Below, in pieces: positions 1 to 6,953 of a stretch of DNA of 64,000 nucleotides (its first letter is position 1; every line of letters begins with the position of its first letter). The position numbers were made by a program, and so were the translations under genes. The notes below the pieces were generated by a model, which saw nothing but the letters and a program-made list of their open reading frames with translations, was not told the DNA's origin and searched no databases. Origin of the DNA: a virus; IMG/VR virus record IMGVR_UViG_3300043446_004500, positions 89,678-153,677 of that record, one strand, 5' to 3'.

Positions 1-110
1 TAGAATCTGTTCCAAAACTAATTTCAAAGCCACTTAAAGAAAAAATTCGTTATGAAGCAATGGAACTTAATTTTCTGAAAAAGACCTCCCGAGCAAAATT
101 AATCTTTTAA
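1..110 (+). CDS. 3' end of an unidentified gene (partial)
   Basis: An open frame enters from the left edge and ends at TAA (108-110), giving about 35 residues that finish in ...SRAKLIF. The stop overlaps the next start as TAATG, which indicates translational coupling with gp59. In T4 the neighbours of gene 59 include 33, 32, dsbA and rnh, so a replication or recombination gene is plausible, but the visible tail is too short and basic to identify. No motif is recognisable. Confidence 0.6.
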   Translation, partial: ESVPKLISKPLKEKIRYEAMELNFLKKTSRAKLIF

Positions 111-706
111 TGGTCCCTTTTGATTGCTATAAAACATATCTTGCATTAAAAAATCATTTCACAAAAGATAGTTACGACTATCATAAGTATTGTAAAAAAA
201 CTAGAGCAACTGTTCAATCTTTTTATAAGAGGAAAGATAGGTTTTTCTTTGAAAAAATGTCCAGACAAAGAAATGAAAAGGAAGTAGAAGATTTCTTTGT
301 AGCAAATTTTGTTTCTTGTAATGATCCAGAATCTTTATGGATTGGTGAAATAATTAAAGAAGGAGAAGGTAGGTATAGGAATTGGCAGAAAAAACTGCAG
401 TCCTTATCCTACCTTTTTAAAGAAGAATCTCAGTCTCTCTTTGAAGAGAATAAGTTTGATGATGTTTTTAATTGTTCTAAAGGTCATCCCCCTCTTCTAA
501 AAAAATTCCTTATTGGGAAAATTAGTCTAGAAACATTGGTAATTTATGATAAAATATTCCTATTTGGGAATAAGTTTGATAAGAAACTTCAAGATCCAGT
601 GTGGGAAACCGTAAGTCGTAGAATTAAAAAATATAGTCCGTTTCTAAATATTGATGTATTTCTTTATCGTAAAATTTTAAAAGAATTGATCCTGGGGGAA
701 AAATGA
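110..706 (+). CDS. 59: gp59-like loader of the gp41 replicative helicase
   Basis: This 198-residue protein matches the length and pattern of T4 gp59 (217 aa). It is basic and largely helical. An N-terminal block with a Tyr-Lys rich start leads to a conserved stretch (YKRKDRFFFEKMS, about residues 39-51) that parallels T4 gp59 (RRDKYFFQKLS). It then has VANFVSCND and WIGEI motifs equivalent to the T4 SNLVANQDAWIGDI region. In T4 the protein binds fork DNA and gp32 and loads gp41 helicase on recombination and replication forks. It starts inside the previous stop (TAATG) and ends in an ATGA overlap with gp33, so the three genes form one translational unit upstream of gp32, its known partner. Confidence 0.85.
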   Translation: MVPFDCYKTYLALKNHFTKDSYDYHKYCKKTRATVQSFYKRKDRFFFEKMSRQRNEKEVEDFFVANFVSCNDPESLWIGEIIKEGEGRYRNWQKKLQSLSYLFKEESQSLFEENKFDDVFNCSKGHPPLLKKFLIGKISLETLVIYDKIFLFGNKFDKKLQDPVWETVSRRIKKYSPFLNIDVFLYRKILKELILGEK

Positions 707-1047
707 GTTTTTTTGAATCTGAAGTTGTTCGTGCTGAAATGGTAGAAATATCAGAACTTCAAGAAGAAATATATTCTAATGTATTTGAATTTCCTAGTAT
801 GTCAAAAGAGGAAAAAATTGAACATGTCAACATATTAGAAAAACTTCTTGACAAACAAAAAGTTTTGTATACACGTTTGAGTTTATCTGATGATCCAGAA
901 GCCCAGGAAATGAAAGAAAGAGTTATTGAATCTGCTCAATTGATGGGACTTCCTCCCAATGTTGACATGAATGTTATTTTTAACAACATGTCAAAAATGC
1001 TTGAGGTCATGAAAGAGCAGATTGACAAAACGGGTTCCGACCTGTAA
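703..1047 (+). CDS. 33: gp33-like late transcription co-activator
   Basis: This is a 114-residue acidic, helical protein; T4 gp33 is 112 aa. In T4, gp33 bridges RNA polymerase (beta flap) and the gp45 sliding clamp and replaces sigma70 functions together with gp55 at TATAAATA late promoters. Position between gp59 and gp32 and length support the call. The C-terminus (ending in DKTGSDL) is where the T4 protein carries its short clamp-binding motif, although the match here is not obvious. The start overlaps the gp59 stop as ATGA. Late-promoter octamers elsewhere in the window are the expected targets of the complex. Confidence 0.75.
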   Translation: MSFFESEVVRAEMVEISELQEEIYSNVFEFPSMSKEEKIEHVNILEKLLDKQKVLYTRLSLSDDPEAQEMKERVIESAQLMGLPPNVDMNVIFNNMSKMLEVMKEQIDKTGSDL

Positions 1048-1053
1048 AATAAA

Positions 1054-1095
1054 GAGGTACACAAAGGCCAAATCCAATTTAATCCGAGGTACACA
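1054..1095 (+). promoter_or_regulatory. duplicated leader motif before gp32
   Basis: The decamer GAGGTACACA occurs at 1054-1063 and again at 1086-1095; the second copy is the Shine-Dalgarno region and reaches the A of the gp32 start codon. T4 gp32 represses its own translation by binding an unstructured leader next to a pseudoknot. A repeated, A-rich leader here could be the equivalent operator, but this is inference. Confidence 0.4.
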
Positions 1096-2054
1096 TGTCT
1101 AATTTCGCAAATCTTAAAAAACAATCTTCCGTTGGTTCACTTACCGAAAAACTAGTGAAGCAAGTAGAGAAGATGAACTCCACTTCTGGTGGTTCTGATG
1201 AACGTCTCTGGAAACCAGAAATGGATAAAACTGGAGTAGGTTCAGCAGTTATTCGTTTCCTTCCTGCCCCTGATGGAGAAGAACTTCCTTGGGTCAAGAT
1301 GTATTCCCATGGATTCCAAGGTCCTGGTGGTTGGTATATTGAAAACTCACTAACAACTCTTAGTCAAAAAGATCCCGTTACTGAGTACAACCGTATGCTC
1401 TGGAACAGTGGTAATCCTAAAGATCAAGACACTGTACGTAAGCAAAAACGCAAACTCTCTTACTACAGCAATATTTACGTCGTAAAGGATCCTCTTCATC
1501 CTGAGAATGAAGGTAAGGTATTCCTCTTCAAGTATGGTAAGAAAATCTTTGATAAGATTCTGAATGCTATGCAACCTGAGTTTGATGATGAAGAACCAAT
1601 CAATCCATTTGATTTCTGGAAAGGTGCTAACTTCCGTCTGAAGATTCGTAAGGTAGAAGGTTACTGGAACTATGACAAGTCAGAGTTTGATTCATCTTCA
1701 CCTCTTCTAGATGATGACGATGCACTAGAAGCACTATGGAAAAAAGAGCATTCTCTCTCTGCTCTGATTGCTCCAGATCAATTTAAAACCTACGAGGAAC
1801 TTGAGAAACGTCTGAACTATGTTCTGGGAATTAATCAGACAAGTTCTCCTACTCAATCCCGTGCTGTGGTTGAACAAGAAGATGATTATGAATCATATTC
1901 TCAACCAGTAAGTCGTGAAGAAAAAGTAATGGAAGAACTAGAACAATCTTATACTCGTTCTAAGTCACCTTCACCATCACTTCCTAAAATCACACAGGAT
2001 GATGAGGATGAAGATGATGCTCTCAGTTACTTCCAACGACTTGCAGAAGATTGA
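1095..2054 (+). CDS. 32: gp32-like single-stranded DNA-binding protein, without the zinc cysteines
   Basis: The protein has 319 residues (T4 gp32: 301). The core block around residues 115-160 (KRKLSYYSNIYVVKDPLHPE, then KVFLFKYGKKIFDKI) matches T4 gp32 closely ([20 protein letters not shown]). The N-terminus is basic, as in the cooperativity domain, and the C-terminus ends in a strongly acidic tail (DDEDEDDAL) like the T4 protein-interaction domain. The segment that in T4 holds His64 and Cys77/87/90 is replaced by a charged stretch, and the whole protein contains no cysteine, so it cannot bind zinc in the T4 way. It coats ssDNA in replication, recombination and repair. It is the last gene of the gp59-gp33-gp32 unit and is followed by a convergent terminator. 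Confidence 0.95.
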   Translation: MSNFANLKKQSSVGSLTEKLVKQVEKMNSTSGGSDERLWKPEMDKTGVGSAVIRFLPAPDGEELPWVKMYSHGFQGPGGWYIENSLTTLSQKDPVTEYNRMLWNSGNPKDQDTVRKQKRKLSYYSNIYVVKDPLHPENEGKVFLFKYGKKIFDKILNAMQPEFDDEEPINPFDFWKGANFRLKIRKVEGYWNYDKSEFDSSSPLLDDDDALEALWKKEHSLSALIAPDQFKTYEELEKRLNYVLGINQTSSPTQSRAVVEQEDDYESYSQPVSREEKVMEELEQSYTRSKSPSPSLPKITQDDEDEDDALSYFQRLAED

Positions 2055-2062
2055 TTAACTGA

Positions 2063-2875
2063 TTAACTGAATAACTTAATATTATCTCCTCTCTTCAGGG
2101 TTCTAGACACATACTGTTTAGAACCCTGTTTATATGGCATAATATCACTCATATCATTTAGTACAATATTTAAGTACTGTTTCTTAAGTAAAAATATATT
2201 TCTCTTCCCCTCTTCAAGTTTTACTTCATATTCATAGTTTGTAACTGGATTAGTAAATTCAGTTGTAGGAATTACAACCTCTGTTTGAAGCCCATTGTCA
2301 TAATATGAATAACCGATTACTAAGGTTGTGTTTCCATTTGCAGCAACAAACCTTCTAGTTTCTGGAAGGAAGTATGGAACTGCAACTCTTTTAACGGCAT
2401 CTTTTTCTACTACATATTCTACTCTATAACCTAGTCTTACTCCTTTTGGAATTAATGTTATTCCATTAGAATCCTTTACATCATTAGTTACTTCAAAGTG
2501 ATGAGGAGCATAAAAATCTGTTCCAGTATCTCCAACAGAATATAGATTTTCATAGGAACCATACTTATCTAAAACACAATTCTCAAAGGATTGCTGAGGC
2601 ATAGGCCATTCACTTTGAACATTCAAAATATTATTTGATAATAATACCAACCAATCTAGAGTCTCATCCCCATAATATTTAAATGCTACGTTATCTGGTC
2701 TTTCATCTCCAATAATATTATATTTTTCAAAGAACACAGCACTTTGAAATATTTCATCTCTAATCTTTCCTCTTTTGAAAAGATTTTTTACTGGTATGTA
2801 TTCTGAAATGTTTCTTTCTTTTGGGTTCCTATTGACATATTCAAAGTTAGGAACTTGTCTAAAGTAACTTGGCAT
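2063..2875 (-). CDS. 53: gp53-like baseplate wedge subunit
   Basis: This is a 270-residue protein; T4 gp53 is 196 aa. The N-terminus has the family pattern: a short start leading to NFEYVNRN, then NLFKRGKIRDEI, then IIGDERPDNVAFKYYGDETLDWL (residues ~53-76), which resembles the wedge signature where a short structural protein reports that the system has a defined phase or pitch. In T4, gp53 joins wedges into the hexagonal baseplate. A middle insertion (roughly 110-200) makes it longer than the T4 form. It is the last gene of a minus-strand baseplate/head operon (gp4, unknown, gp48, gp53), and its end carries the terminator for gp32. Confidence 0.8.
   Translation of the reverse strand: MPSYFRQVPNFEYVNRNPKERNISEYIPVKNLFKRGKIRDEIFQSAVFFEKYNIIGDERPDNVAFKYYGDETLDWLVLLSNNILNVQSEWPMPQQSFENCVLDKYGSYENLYSVGDTGTDFYAPHHFEVTNDVKDSNGITLIPKGVRLGYRVEYVVEKDAVKRVAVPYFLPETRRFVAANGNTTLVIGYSYYDNGLQTEVVIPTTEFTNPVTNYEYEVKLEEGKRNIFLLKKQYLNIVLNDMSDIMPYKQGSKQYVSRTLKRGDNIKLFS
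2096..2133 (+). terminator. plus-strand terminator hidden in the gp53 gene
   Basis: A perfect 10-bp inverted repeat (CAGGGTTCTA at 2096-2105 and TAGAACCCTG at 2119-2128) with a 13-base loop is followed by TTTATAT. It lies just after the gp32 stop and inside the 3' coding end of the convergent gene gp53. It is the only strong hairpin in the junction. The U-tract is short, so termination efficiency is uncertain. Confidence 0.55.
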
Positions 2876-2876
2876 C

Positions 2877-4274
2877 TTAGAAACCTATTGGGTGATCTTC
2901 TTCATAATCCTTATCATATAGTGGAACAAGTTCTGAAAATGTTAAGTTTATGGTATAAGAAACCATGGTTGCTTCATCATCAATAAATGTTGAATATGTA
3001 CCTAATGGAGTATAATCAACTACACAATTTTGCAATGCACACATTTTAATCAGATTAATAGATTTGTGATTATCACTCGTTCCTCCATTTATGTATTGTA
3101 TTCTAAAAATATTTGGAGCACCTAAAAATATTCCATTAATTTTTGGTGCCATATTTTTTTTGAATGCTCTAATAATTTTTTTTACAATATCAGACTCGTC
3201 TTCACTTCTTGGCGAAAGTTTAAATGTAAAATTAAATGGTCTTAATTGTGGACCTTGGAATAGTAATTCCATATTTGGATTTAAAATTCCACCAGTTGCT
3301 CTTGAAAGTAATCCTGGTGCTTGAACTGCTTGTTCAAGGAGAGCAGTAAGAAGTAAATTTTGAAATTGTCCACCATAGTTTTTTACAGTGGTTGCAATAT
3401 CTTGCATTCCTTTGCCTAATGCAGATGCAAAACCACCAGGACTAGTCATTCCCGTGGCTGAAGCTTTTACTAACATTCTTTGTAATTCATTTAATTCTCC
3501 TGGTCCCCAATTCACAACGTTTTGATCATTAATTGGTGCTTGTATTGGAAGAATTATTGGTTTTTCTGATGAAACTTTTTCATACAAATTAGTGTCTACA
3601 CTTGATCCAAATTTTTGATTTTCTCTTGCACTTTTAAAAGCATCTGGAAGTTTTTTATAATCCATGTCAGGATTTTTTTTCAATTTCCAAATTTCAAATC
3701 TTACATGATCTTGCGATTCAAGCATTTTTTCTGGATAAACAAGAACCGTTGGATCTTTTGTTACACGAAATGGTTGTTCATTTGGTGCTGTTGGTGCTGG
3801 AGTAGATCCACCTGTTGGAGAAGATTGTGAATTTGGATCTGTTGGTGCTGGAGTAGATCCTCCTCCTGGTGTTCCTTGTTGGTTTGGATCTGTTAGTTGT
3901 CTTCTTAAATTTGAATCTGAAAAGATAGAAGTTGCTTGATCATAATTTCCATTATCGCGTTCATTTCCAGGAGGATATGTTGTGAAGGTCCAATTTCCAT
4001 TCGGTTGTTGTACATATCCAGAGTGTTGAACATAAAATTTTCCAGTAGTGGGATCTCTTCCAGCATATTGACTTCCACTTACTTGAGATGTTGTTTGCTG
4101 AGAAACTGGTGCATTTGGGTTATTAATTATTGTATATGTTTTGTTAGCAACTCTTTGTGCTTCAGTTTCATTCGTTTCATAGTATATAAAAACTGTTTTT
4201 CCGTCCTCACTAGGTACTGATTTCCAGGGTAATTTCCTTCCTCCGTGCATAAAGGTTTGTTCTTTTAATGTCAT
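2877..4274 (-). CDS. 48: gp48-like baseplate tail-tube cap
   Basis: I take the start at the ATG at 4274, because GGAGGTGA lies 7 bases before it; an in-frame TTG 15 bases upstream would place the Shine-Dalgarno inside the gene. The product is about 465 residues (T4 gp48: 364). The C-terminal half holds the family pattern: NPNMELLFQGPQLRPFNFTFKLSPRS in pieces, an APNIFRI motif, a CALQNCVVDYTP motif and a final TFSELVPLYDKDY. In T4 it caps the central hub and starts the tail tube with gp54. The extra N-terminal ~190 residues contain a Pro/Thr/Gln-rich low-complexity linker (STPAPT repeated twice), probably flexible. It is followed immediately by gp53. Confidence 0.85.
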   Translation of the reverse strand: MTLKEQTFMHGGRKLPWKSVPSEDGKTVFIYYETNETEAQRVANKTYTIINNPNAPVSQQTTSQVSGSQYAGRDPTTGKFYVQHSGYVQQPNGNWTFTTYPPGNERDNGNYDQATSIFSDSNLRRQLTDPNQQGTPGGGSTPAPTDPNSQSSPTGGSTPAPTAPNEQPFRVTKDPTVLVYPEKMLESQDHVRFEIWKLKKNPDMDYKKLPDAFKSARENQKFGSSVDTNLYEKVSSEKPIILPIQAPINDQNVVNWGPGELNELQRMLVKASATGMTSPGGFASALGKGMQDIATTVKNYGGQFQNLLLTALLEQAVQAPGLLSRATGGILNPNMELLFQGPQLRPFNFTFKLSPRSEDESDIVKKIIRAFKKNMAPKINGIFLGAPNIFRIQYINGGTSDNHKSINLIKMCALQNCVVDYTPLGTYSTFIDDEATMVSYTINLTFSELVPLYDKDYEEDHPIGF

Positions 4275-4348
4275 CAAATCACCTCCCAACCAAGAGGATT
4301 AACAATCTCAATTTTTTGTAGAGTATGAGACATTGATGAGAGTGGTTT

Positions 4349-4741
4349 TTATTTATTTAGACGGAATTTTTCATAAGGTATTGAAAGAAGTTCATCTAAT
4401 TCATTATACTTGACACTATAAAGTTTTCCGGCAACTTCTGCCCAAGTATAATTCCTATATTTTCTCCAATGAAAATTTAAACCTCTAAATCCCCAATTAA
4501 ACAATTTTGTACAAACAATTAAAGGGTGTTGATCGTATTCAATATCGGGAGTTTTTGGATTATATACAAAAGTATAAAACTTATCTTGTTCGGGAAGTAT
4601 GGAATCTTCTTTGAAGATTTCCATAATTAACAACATTAAATCTTCAGCATCAGTTACTTTTTCTTTGGCAATTCTTTTTTTTAATTCTCTAACTCTTGGA
4701 GTTGTTGATTTTTCTATGTACTGACCGAAACCTTCTGCCAT
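4349..4741 (-). CDS. conserved-looking phage protein of unknown function, between gp4 and gp48
   Basis: The product has 130 residues. I do not recognise the family. It is rich in charged residues at the N-terminus (a helical KKRIAKEK segment) and has an aromatic core (FNWGFRGLNFHWRKYRNYTW, about residues 83-102) that suggests a compact folded domain. It abuts the gp4 stop with a one-base overlap (4741) and sits in a structural operon, so a small virion or assembly role is likely. There is no signal peptide, membrane segment or catalytic signature. Confidence 0.7.
   Translation of the reverse strand: MAEGFGQYIEKSTTPRVRELKKRIAKEKVTDAEDLMLLIMEIFKEDSILPEQDKFYTFVYNPKTPDIEYDQHPLIVCTKLFNWGFRGLNFHWRKYRNYTWAEVAGKLYSVKYNELDELLSIPYEKFRLNK
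4350..4357 (-). promoter_or_regulatory. possible late promoter AATAAATA (minus strand)
   Basis: TATTTATT on the plus strand reads AATAAATA on the minus strand, 76 bases before the gp48 start and overlapping the end of the upstream gene. Spacing is longer than at the other late promoters, so it is a weaker candidate. Confidence 0.35.
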
Positions 4742-5184
4742 TATTTGATACCTAAGTGATCTTCTGTAACCAGCATAAATTCTATCATTCTATCTTTACA
4801 AAATTCTTCTGCTGCTTTCCACTTTGCTTGATTGACTGCATAAGTTCTGCATTCGTGCAGATAAGATTTAGTCACTCTTGATTTTTGTTTTGGTGGAACT
4901 GTTTGCTTCTTTGGTTTCACTTCAACAACATAAGTTTTAATTTGTCCTGATTGTTCTTTGACTTTAATAAGATAATCAGGAAAATATCTATGAACTCTAT
5001 TATCTATAGGTGACACATAAGGAACACAAAATTCCTCTGAAGCCCAGGAAACTATACTTGGATTATGGTCGCACCAATAACAAAATTTTCTTTCCCAACT
5101 ACTTCTACAAATAATATTATTATAGTCTCCTTTGTACTTGTTAGGATGAGAAGGTTTGTAGATGCTCTTGAGACTTTCTGCCAT
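4741..5184 (-). CDS. 4: gp4-like head completion protein
   Basis: The 147-residue product matches T4 gp4 (gp50/4, 150 aa) closely. Shared blocks include NPNKYMGD-like HPNKYKGD, IICRSSWERKFCYWCDHNP (residues ~24-42), SWASEEF, PYVSPIDNRVHRYFPDY and VEVKPKKQT. The arrangement RSSWE...D...EVKPK resembles the catalytic layout of TnsA-type endonuclease folds, and the family is known to complete packaged heads before tail joining. It is the first gene of the minus-strand operon and has a consensus late promoter 31 bases upstream. Confidence 0.88.
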   Translation of the reverse strand: MAESLKSIYKPSHPNKYKGDYNNIICRSSWERKFCYWCDHNPSIVSWASEEFCVPYVSPIDNRVHRYFPDYLIKVKEQSGQIKTYVVEVKPKKQTVPPKQKSRVTKSYLHECRTYAVNQAKWKAAEEFCKDRMIEFMLVTEDHLGIK

Positions 5185-5214
5185 TATCCTGTCTACATAA
5201 TATATTAGTAAAAG

Positions 5215-5222
5215 TATTTATA
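5215..5222 (-). promoter_or_regulatory. late promoter TATAAATA driving gp4 (minus strand)
   Basis: TATTTATA on the plus strand is a perfect TATAAATA on the minus strand, 31 bases before the gp4 start at 5184. It lies immediately before the divergent plus-strand gene at 5224, whose own late promoter is not evident. Confidence 0.75.
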
Positions 5223-5223
5223 G

Positions 5224-6027
5224 ATGGCTGGTCCCTCTACAAGAACATATTCTGTAGCAGACTTAAAAGCAAGGTTAATGAGACCTGCTTTAACTTCTCA
5301 TTATGTGTGCAGATTTCAACCTCCTCAAGATGTTGTAGAATGGATGGCAGCAAGATCTGATGCAGGTGCTTCTGGAGAAAACTATAATGATACTTTTATT
5401 CAAGAATTGATTGAAATTTCTTGTTCTGAAGCATCTTTGCCAGGATCATCACTGACTACAAACGATGTGAATGATGATTATACTGGTGTAACCCAAAAGT
5501 TTGCGTATAGAAGATTATATGATTCTACTGCAGACTTTACTTTTTATGTTGATAATAATTACACGACTCTTAGTTTTTTTGAAGGTTGGTTGTCTTATAT
5601 TGTAAGAGAAGACATAACCAGTGGAGTTCAAAATGAAAATTATTTTTATCGTGTAAGATTTCCAGAATCTTATAGAACACCTTATTTGTATATTACCAAA
5701 TTTGAAAAAGATCATAACAGTCTTGAATCTGGACCATATTTGAATTATCAATTTATTGGAGCATATCCAATAAGCATTTCTTCAATGCCAGTAAATTATG
5801 ATCAATCTCAATTATTAAAGTGTACTGTTTCTTTTACTTATGATAGATATGTACTTACTAAAACTCCGTTAAGTCCACTTCAAAGAGGATTTATTCAAGA
5901 TAGACTTGTTCGTGAAGATAATGCAAGAGGAGCAGCTGCAGCAGCTGCTGGACGTGGATTGGAAGAATTAAATAGAGCAAACGAAGAAGCATATTATAGA
6001 GCAAATCCTGATCAAAGACCTAAATAA
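5224..6027 (+). CDS. 54: tail-tube-like protein, probable gp54 baseplate tube initiator
   Basis: The product has 267 residues (T4 gp54: 320). It has the layout of the tube-protein fold shared by gp19, gp48 and gp54: a short helical start, a SCSEASLPGSS-type segment (residues ~68-78), a central beta region with FAYRRLYDSTADFTFYV, and a closing FIGAYPISISSMPVNYD ... CTVSFTYDRYV block, which mirrors the 'P-I-S-V-S-...-Y' ending of gp54. An alanine run near residue 238 starts a charged C-terminal tail. It is the first gene of the plus-strand hub operon. A gp19-type tube paralogue is the main alternative. Confidence 0.62.
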   Translation: MAGPSTRTYSVADLKARLMRPALTSHYVCRFQPPQDVVEWMAARSDAGASGENYNDTFIQELIEISCSEASLPGSSLTTNDVNDDYTGVTQKFAYRRLYDSTADFTFYVDNNYTTLSFFEGWLSYIVREDITSGVQNENYFYRVRFPESYRTPYLYITKFEKDHNSLESGPYLNYQFIGAYPISISSMPVNYDQSQLLKCTVSFTYDRYVLTKTPLSPLQRGFIQDRLVREDNARGAAAAAAGRGLEELNRANEEAYYRANPDQRPK

Positions 6028-6054
6028 TCACACCTGAAAATTCTATAGGACATC

Positions 6055-6774
6055 ATGCCATTACCTAAGATTTCTACACCAACTTATGAACTTGAGTTGC
6101 CTTCATCTGGACAAACAATCAAGTACAGACCATTTCTAGTAAGAGAAGAAAAACTTCTGGTTCTTGCTATGGAATCGGAAGACACAAAAGAAATTACAAC
6201 AGCAATTAAGGCAGTAATTAAAAATTGTATTGAAACGAAAGGAATTAAAGTAGAGACTCTTCCTACTTTTGATATTGAATATATCTTTTTAAATATTCGT
6301 GCAAAGTCAGTTGGAGAAGATATTGAAGTTAATATTCTCTGCCCTGATGACGAGGAAACTTCTGTTCCTGTAAAAATTAGTGTTGATGATATTAAAGTTC
6401 AAAAGAACGAAGAACACAATAAGCAGATTAAAGTAGATGACAATATTATGATGGAAATGAAATATCCATCACTTGAGCAATTTATTAAAAATAATTTTGA
6501 CATCTCAAATCAAAGTAATGTTGAGCAATCTTTTGATTTAATTGCTTCTTGTATTGATAAAATTTATACTGAAGATGAAGTTTGGTCAGCATCTGATGTG
6601 ACTAAAAAGGAACTTAATGAATTTCTTGATCAAATGAACTCTGTTCAATTTAAACAGATTGAAAAGTTCTTTGAAACTATGCCCAAACTATCTCATAAAA
6701 TTTCAGTTACTAATCCAAATACTGGAGTTGAAAGTGAAGTTGTTCTAGAGGGTCTTTCCAGTTTTTTCGCCTAG
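6055..6774 (+). CDS. 26: gp26-like baseplate hub / tail assembly chaperone
   Basis: The 239-residue product fits the T4 gp26 family (208 aa). It starts MPLPKISTPTYELELPSSG, with KYRPFLVREEKLLVLAMES (residues ~24-42), the hallmark of the family, and later ILCPDDEE and KYPSLEQF segments. In T4 it is needed to assemble the baseplate hub. Its position directly before gp51 and a tape-measure-like gene is that of tail assembly chaperone G in lambda-like phages. The last sense codons AGT TTT TTC GCC contain a -1 slippery heptamer that would fuse it to gp51. Confidence 0.85.
   Translation: MPLPKISTPTYELELPSSGQTIKYRPFLVREEKLLVLAMESEDTKEITTAIKAVIKNCIETKGIKVETLPTFDIEYIFLNIRAKSVGEDIEVNILCPDDEETSVPVKISVDDIKVQKNEEHNKQIKVDDNIMMEMKYPSLEQFIKNNFDISNQSNVEQSFDLIASCIDKIYTEDEVWSASDVTKKELNEFLDQMNSVQFKQIEKFFETMPKLSHKISVTNPNTGVESEVVLEGLSSFFA
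6762..6768 (+). promoter_or_regulatory. candidate -1 ribosomal frameshift site T TTT TTC
   Basis: The heptamer is phased exactly as X XXY YYZ in the gp26 frame (codons AGT TTT TTC). A -1 slip continues as CGC CTA GGA ATG, which enters the gp51 frame without a stop and gives a fusion of about 299 residues. The gp26 stop follows at 6772. This arrangement mirrors the G/GT frameshift of many tail assembly chaperones. Confidence 0.6.
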
Positions 6775-6776
6775 GA

Positions 6777-6953
6777 ATGTCCCATATGAACTTGGAGAAT
6801 TACTTCAAGTTAAACTTTGCCTTGATGCAGTATCATAAATATTCATTAACAGAGATTGAAAATATGATGCCTTGGGAAAGGGACATCTATGTGATTTTAC
6901 TTCAACAGCATCTGGAAGAAGAAGAACAAAGATTAAAACAAGCAAATGGATGA
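6777..6953 (+). CDS. 51: gp51-like hub assembly protein (short), possibly made as a gp26 fusion
   Basis: This frame encodes 58 residues with no long-ORF support: MSHMNLENYFKLNF, then MQYHKYSLTEIENMMPWERD and a glutamate-rich end. The 'FALM-HHKYS-EIE-MPWE-' pattern is the conserved core of T4 gp51 (249 aa), which helps assemble the hub. The first ATG (6777) has AGGA directly against it; the second ATG (6786) has AGGA 9 bases upstream, so independent initiation is possible. Alternatively the segment is translated mainly by -1 frameshifting from gp26. It overlaps the next start by 8 bases. Confidence 0.75.
   Translation: MSHMNLENYFKLNFALMQYHKYSLTEIENMMPWERDIYVILLQQHLEEEEQRLKQANG

Noticed and set aside
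1350-1574. Antisense frame inside gp32
   Set aside because: No conserved features; wholly opposite to gp32.
6834-6841. CATAAATA as a late promoter for the tape-measure gene
   Set aside because: It lies inside gp51, 105 bases from the next start, much farther than the 16-32 bases typical here.
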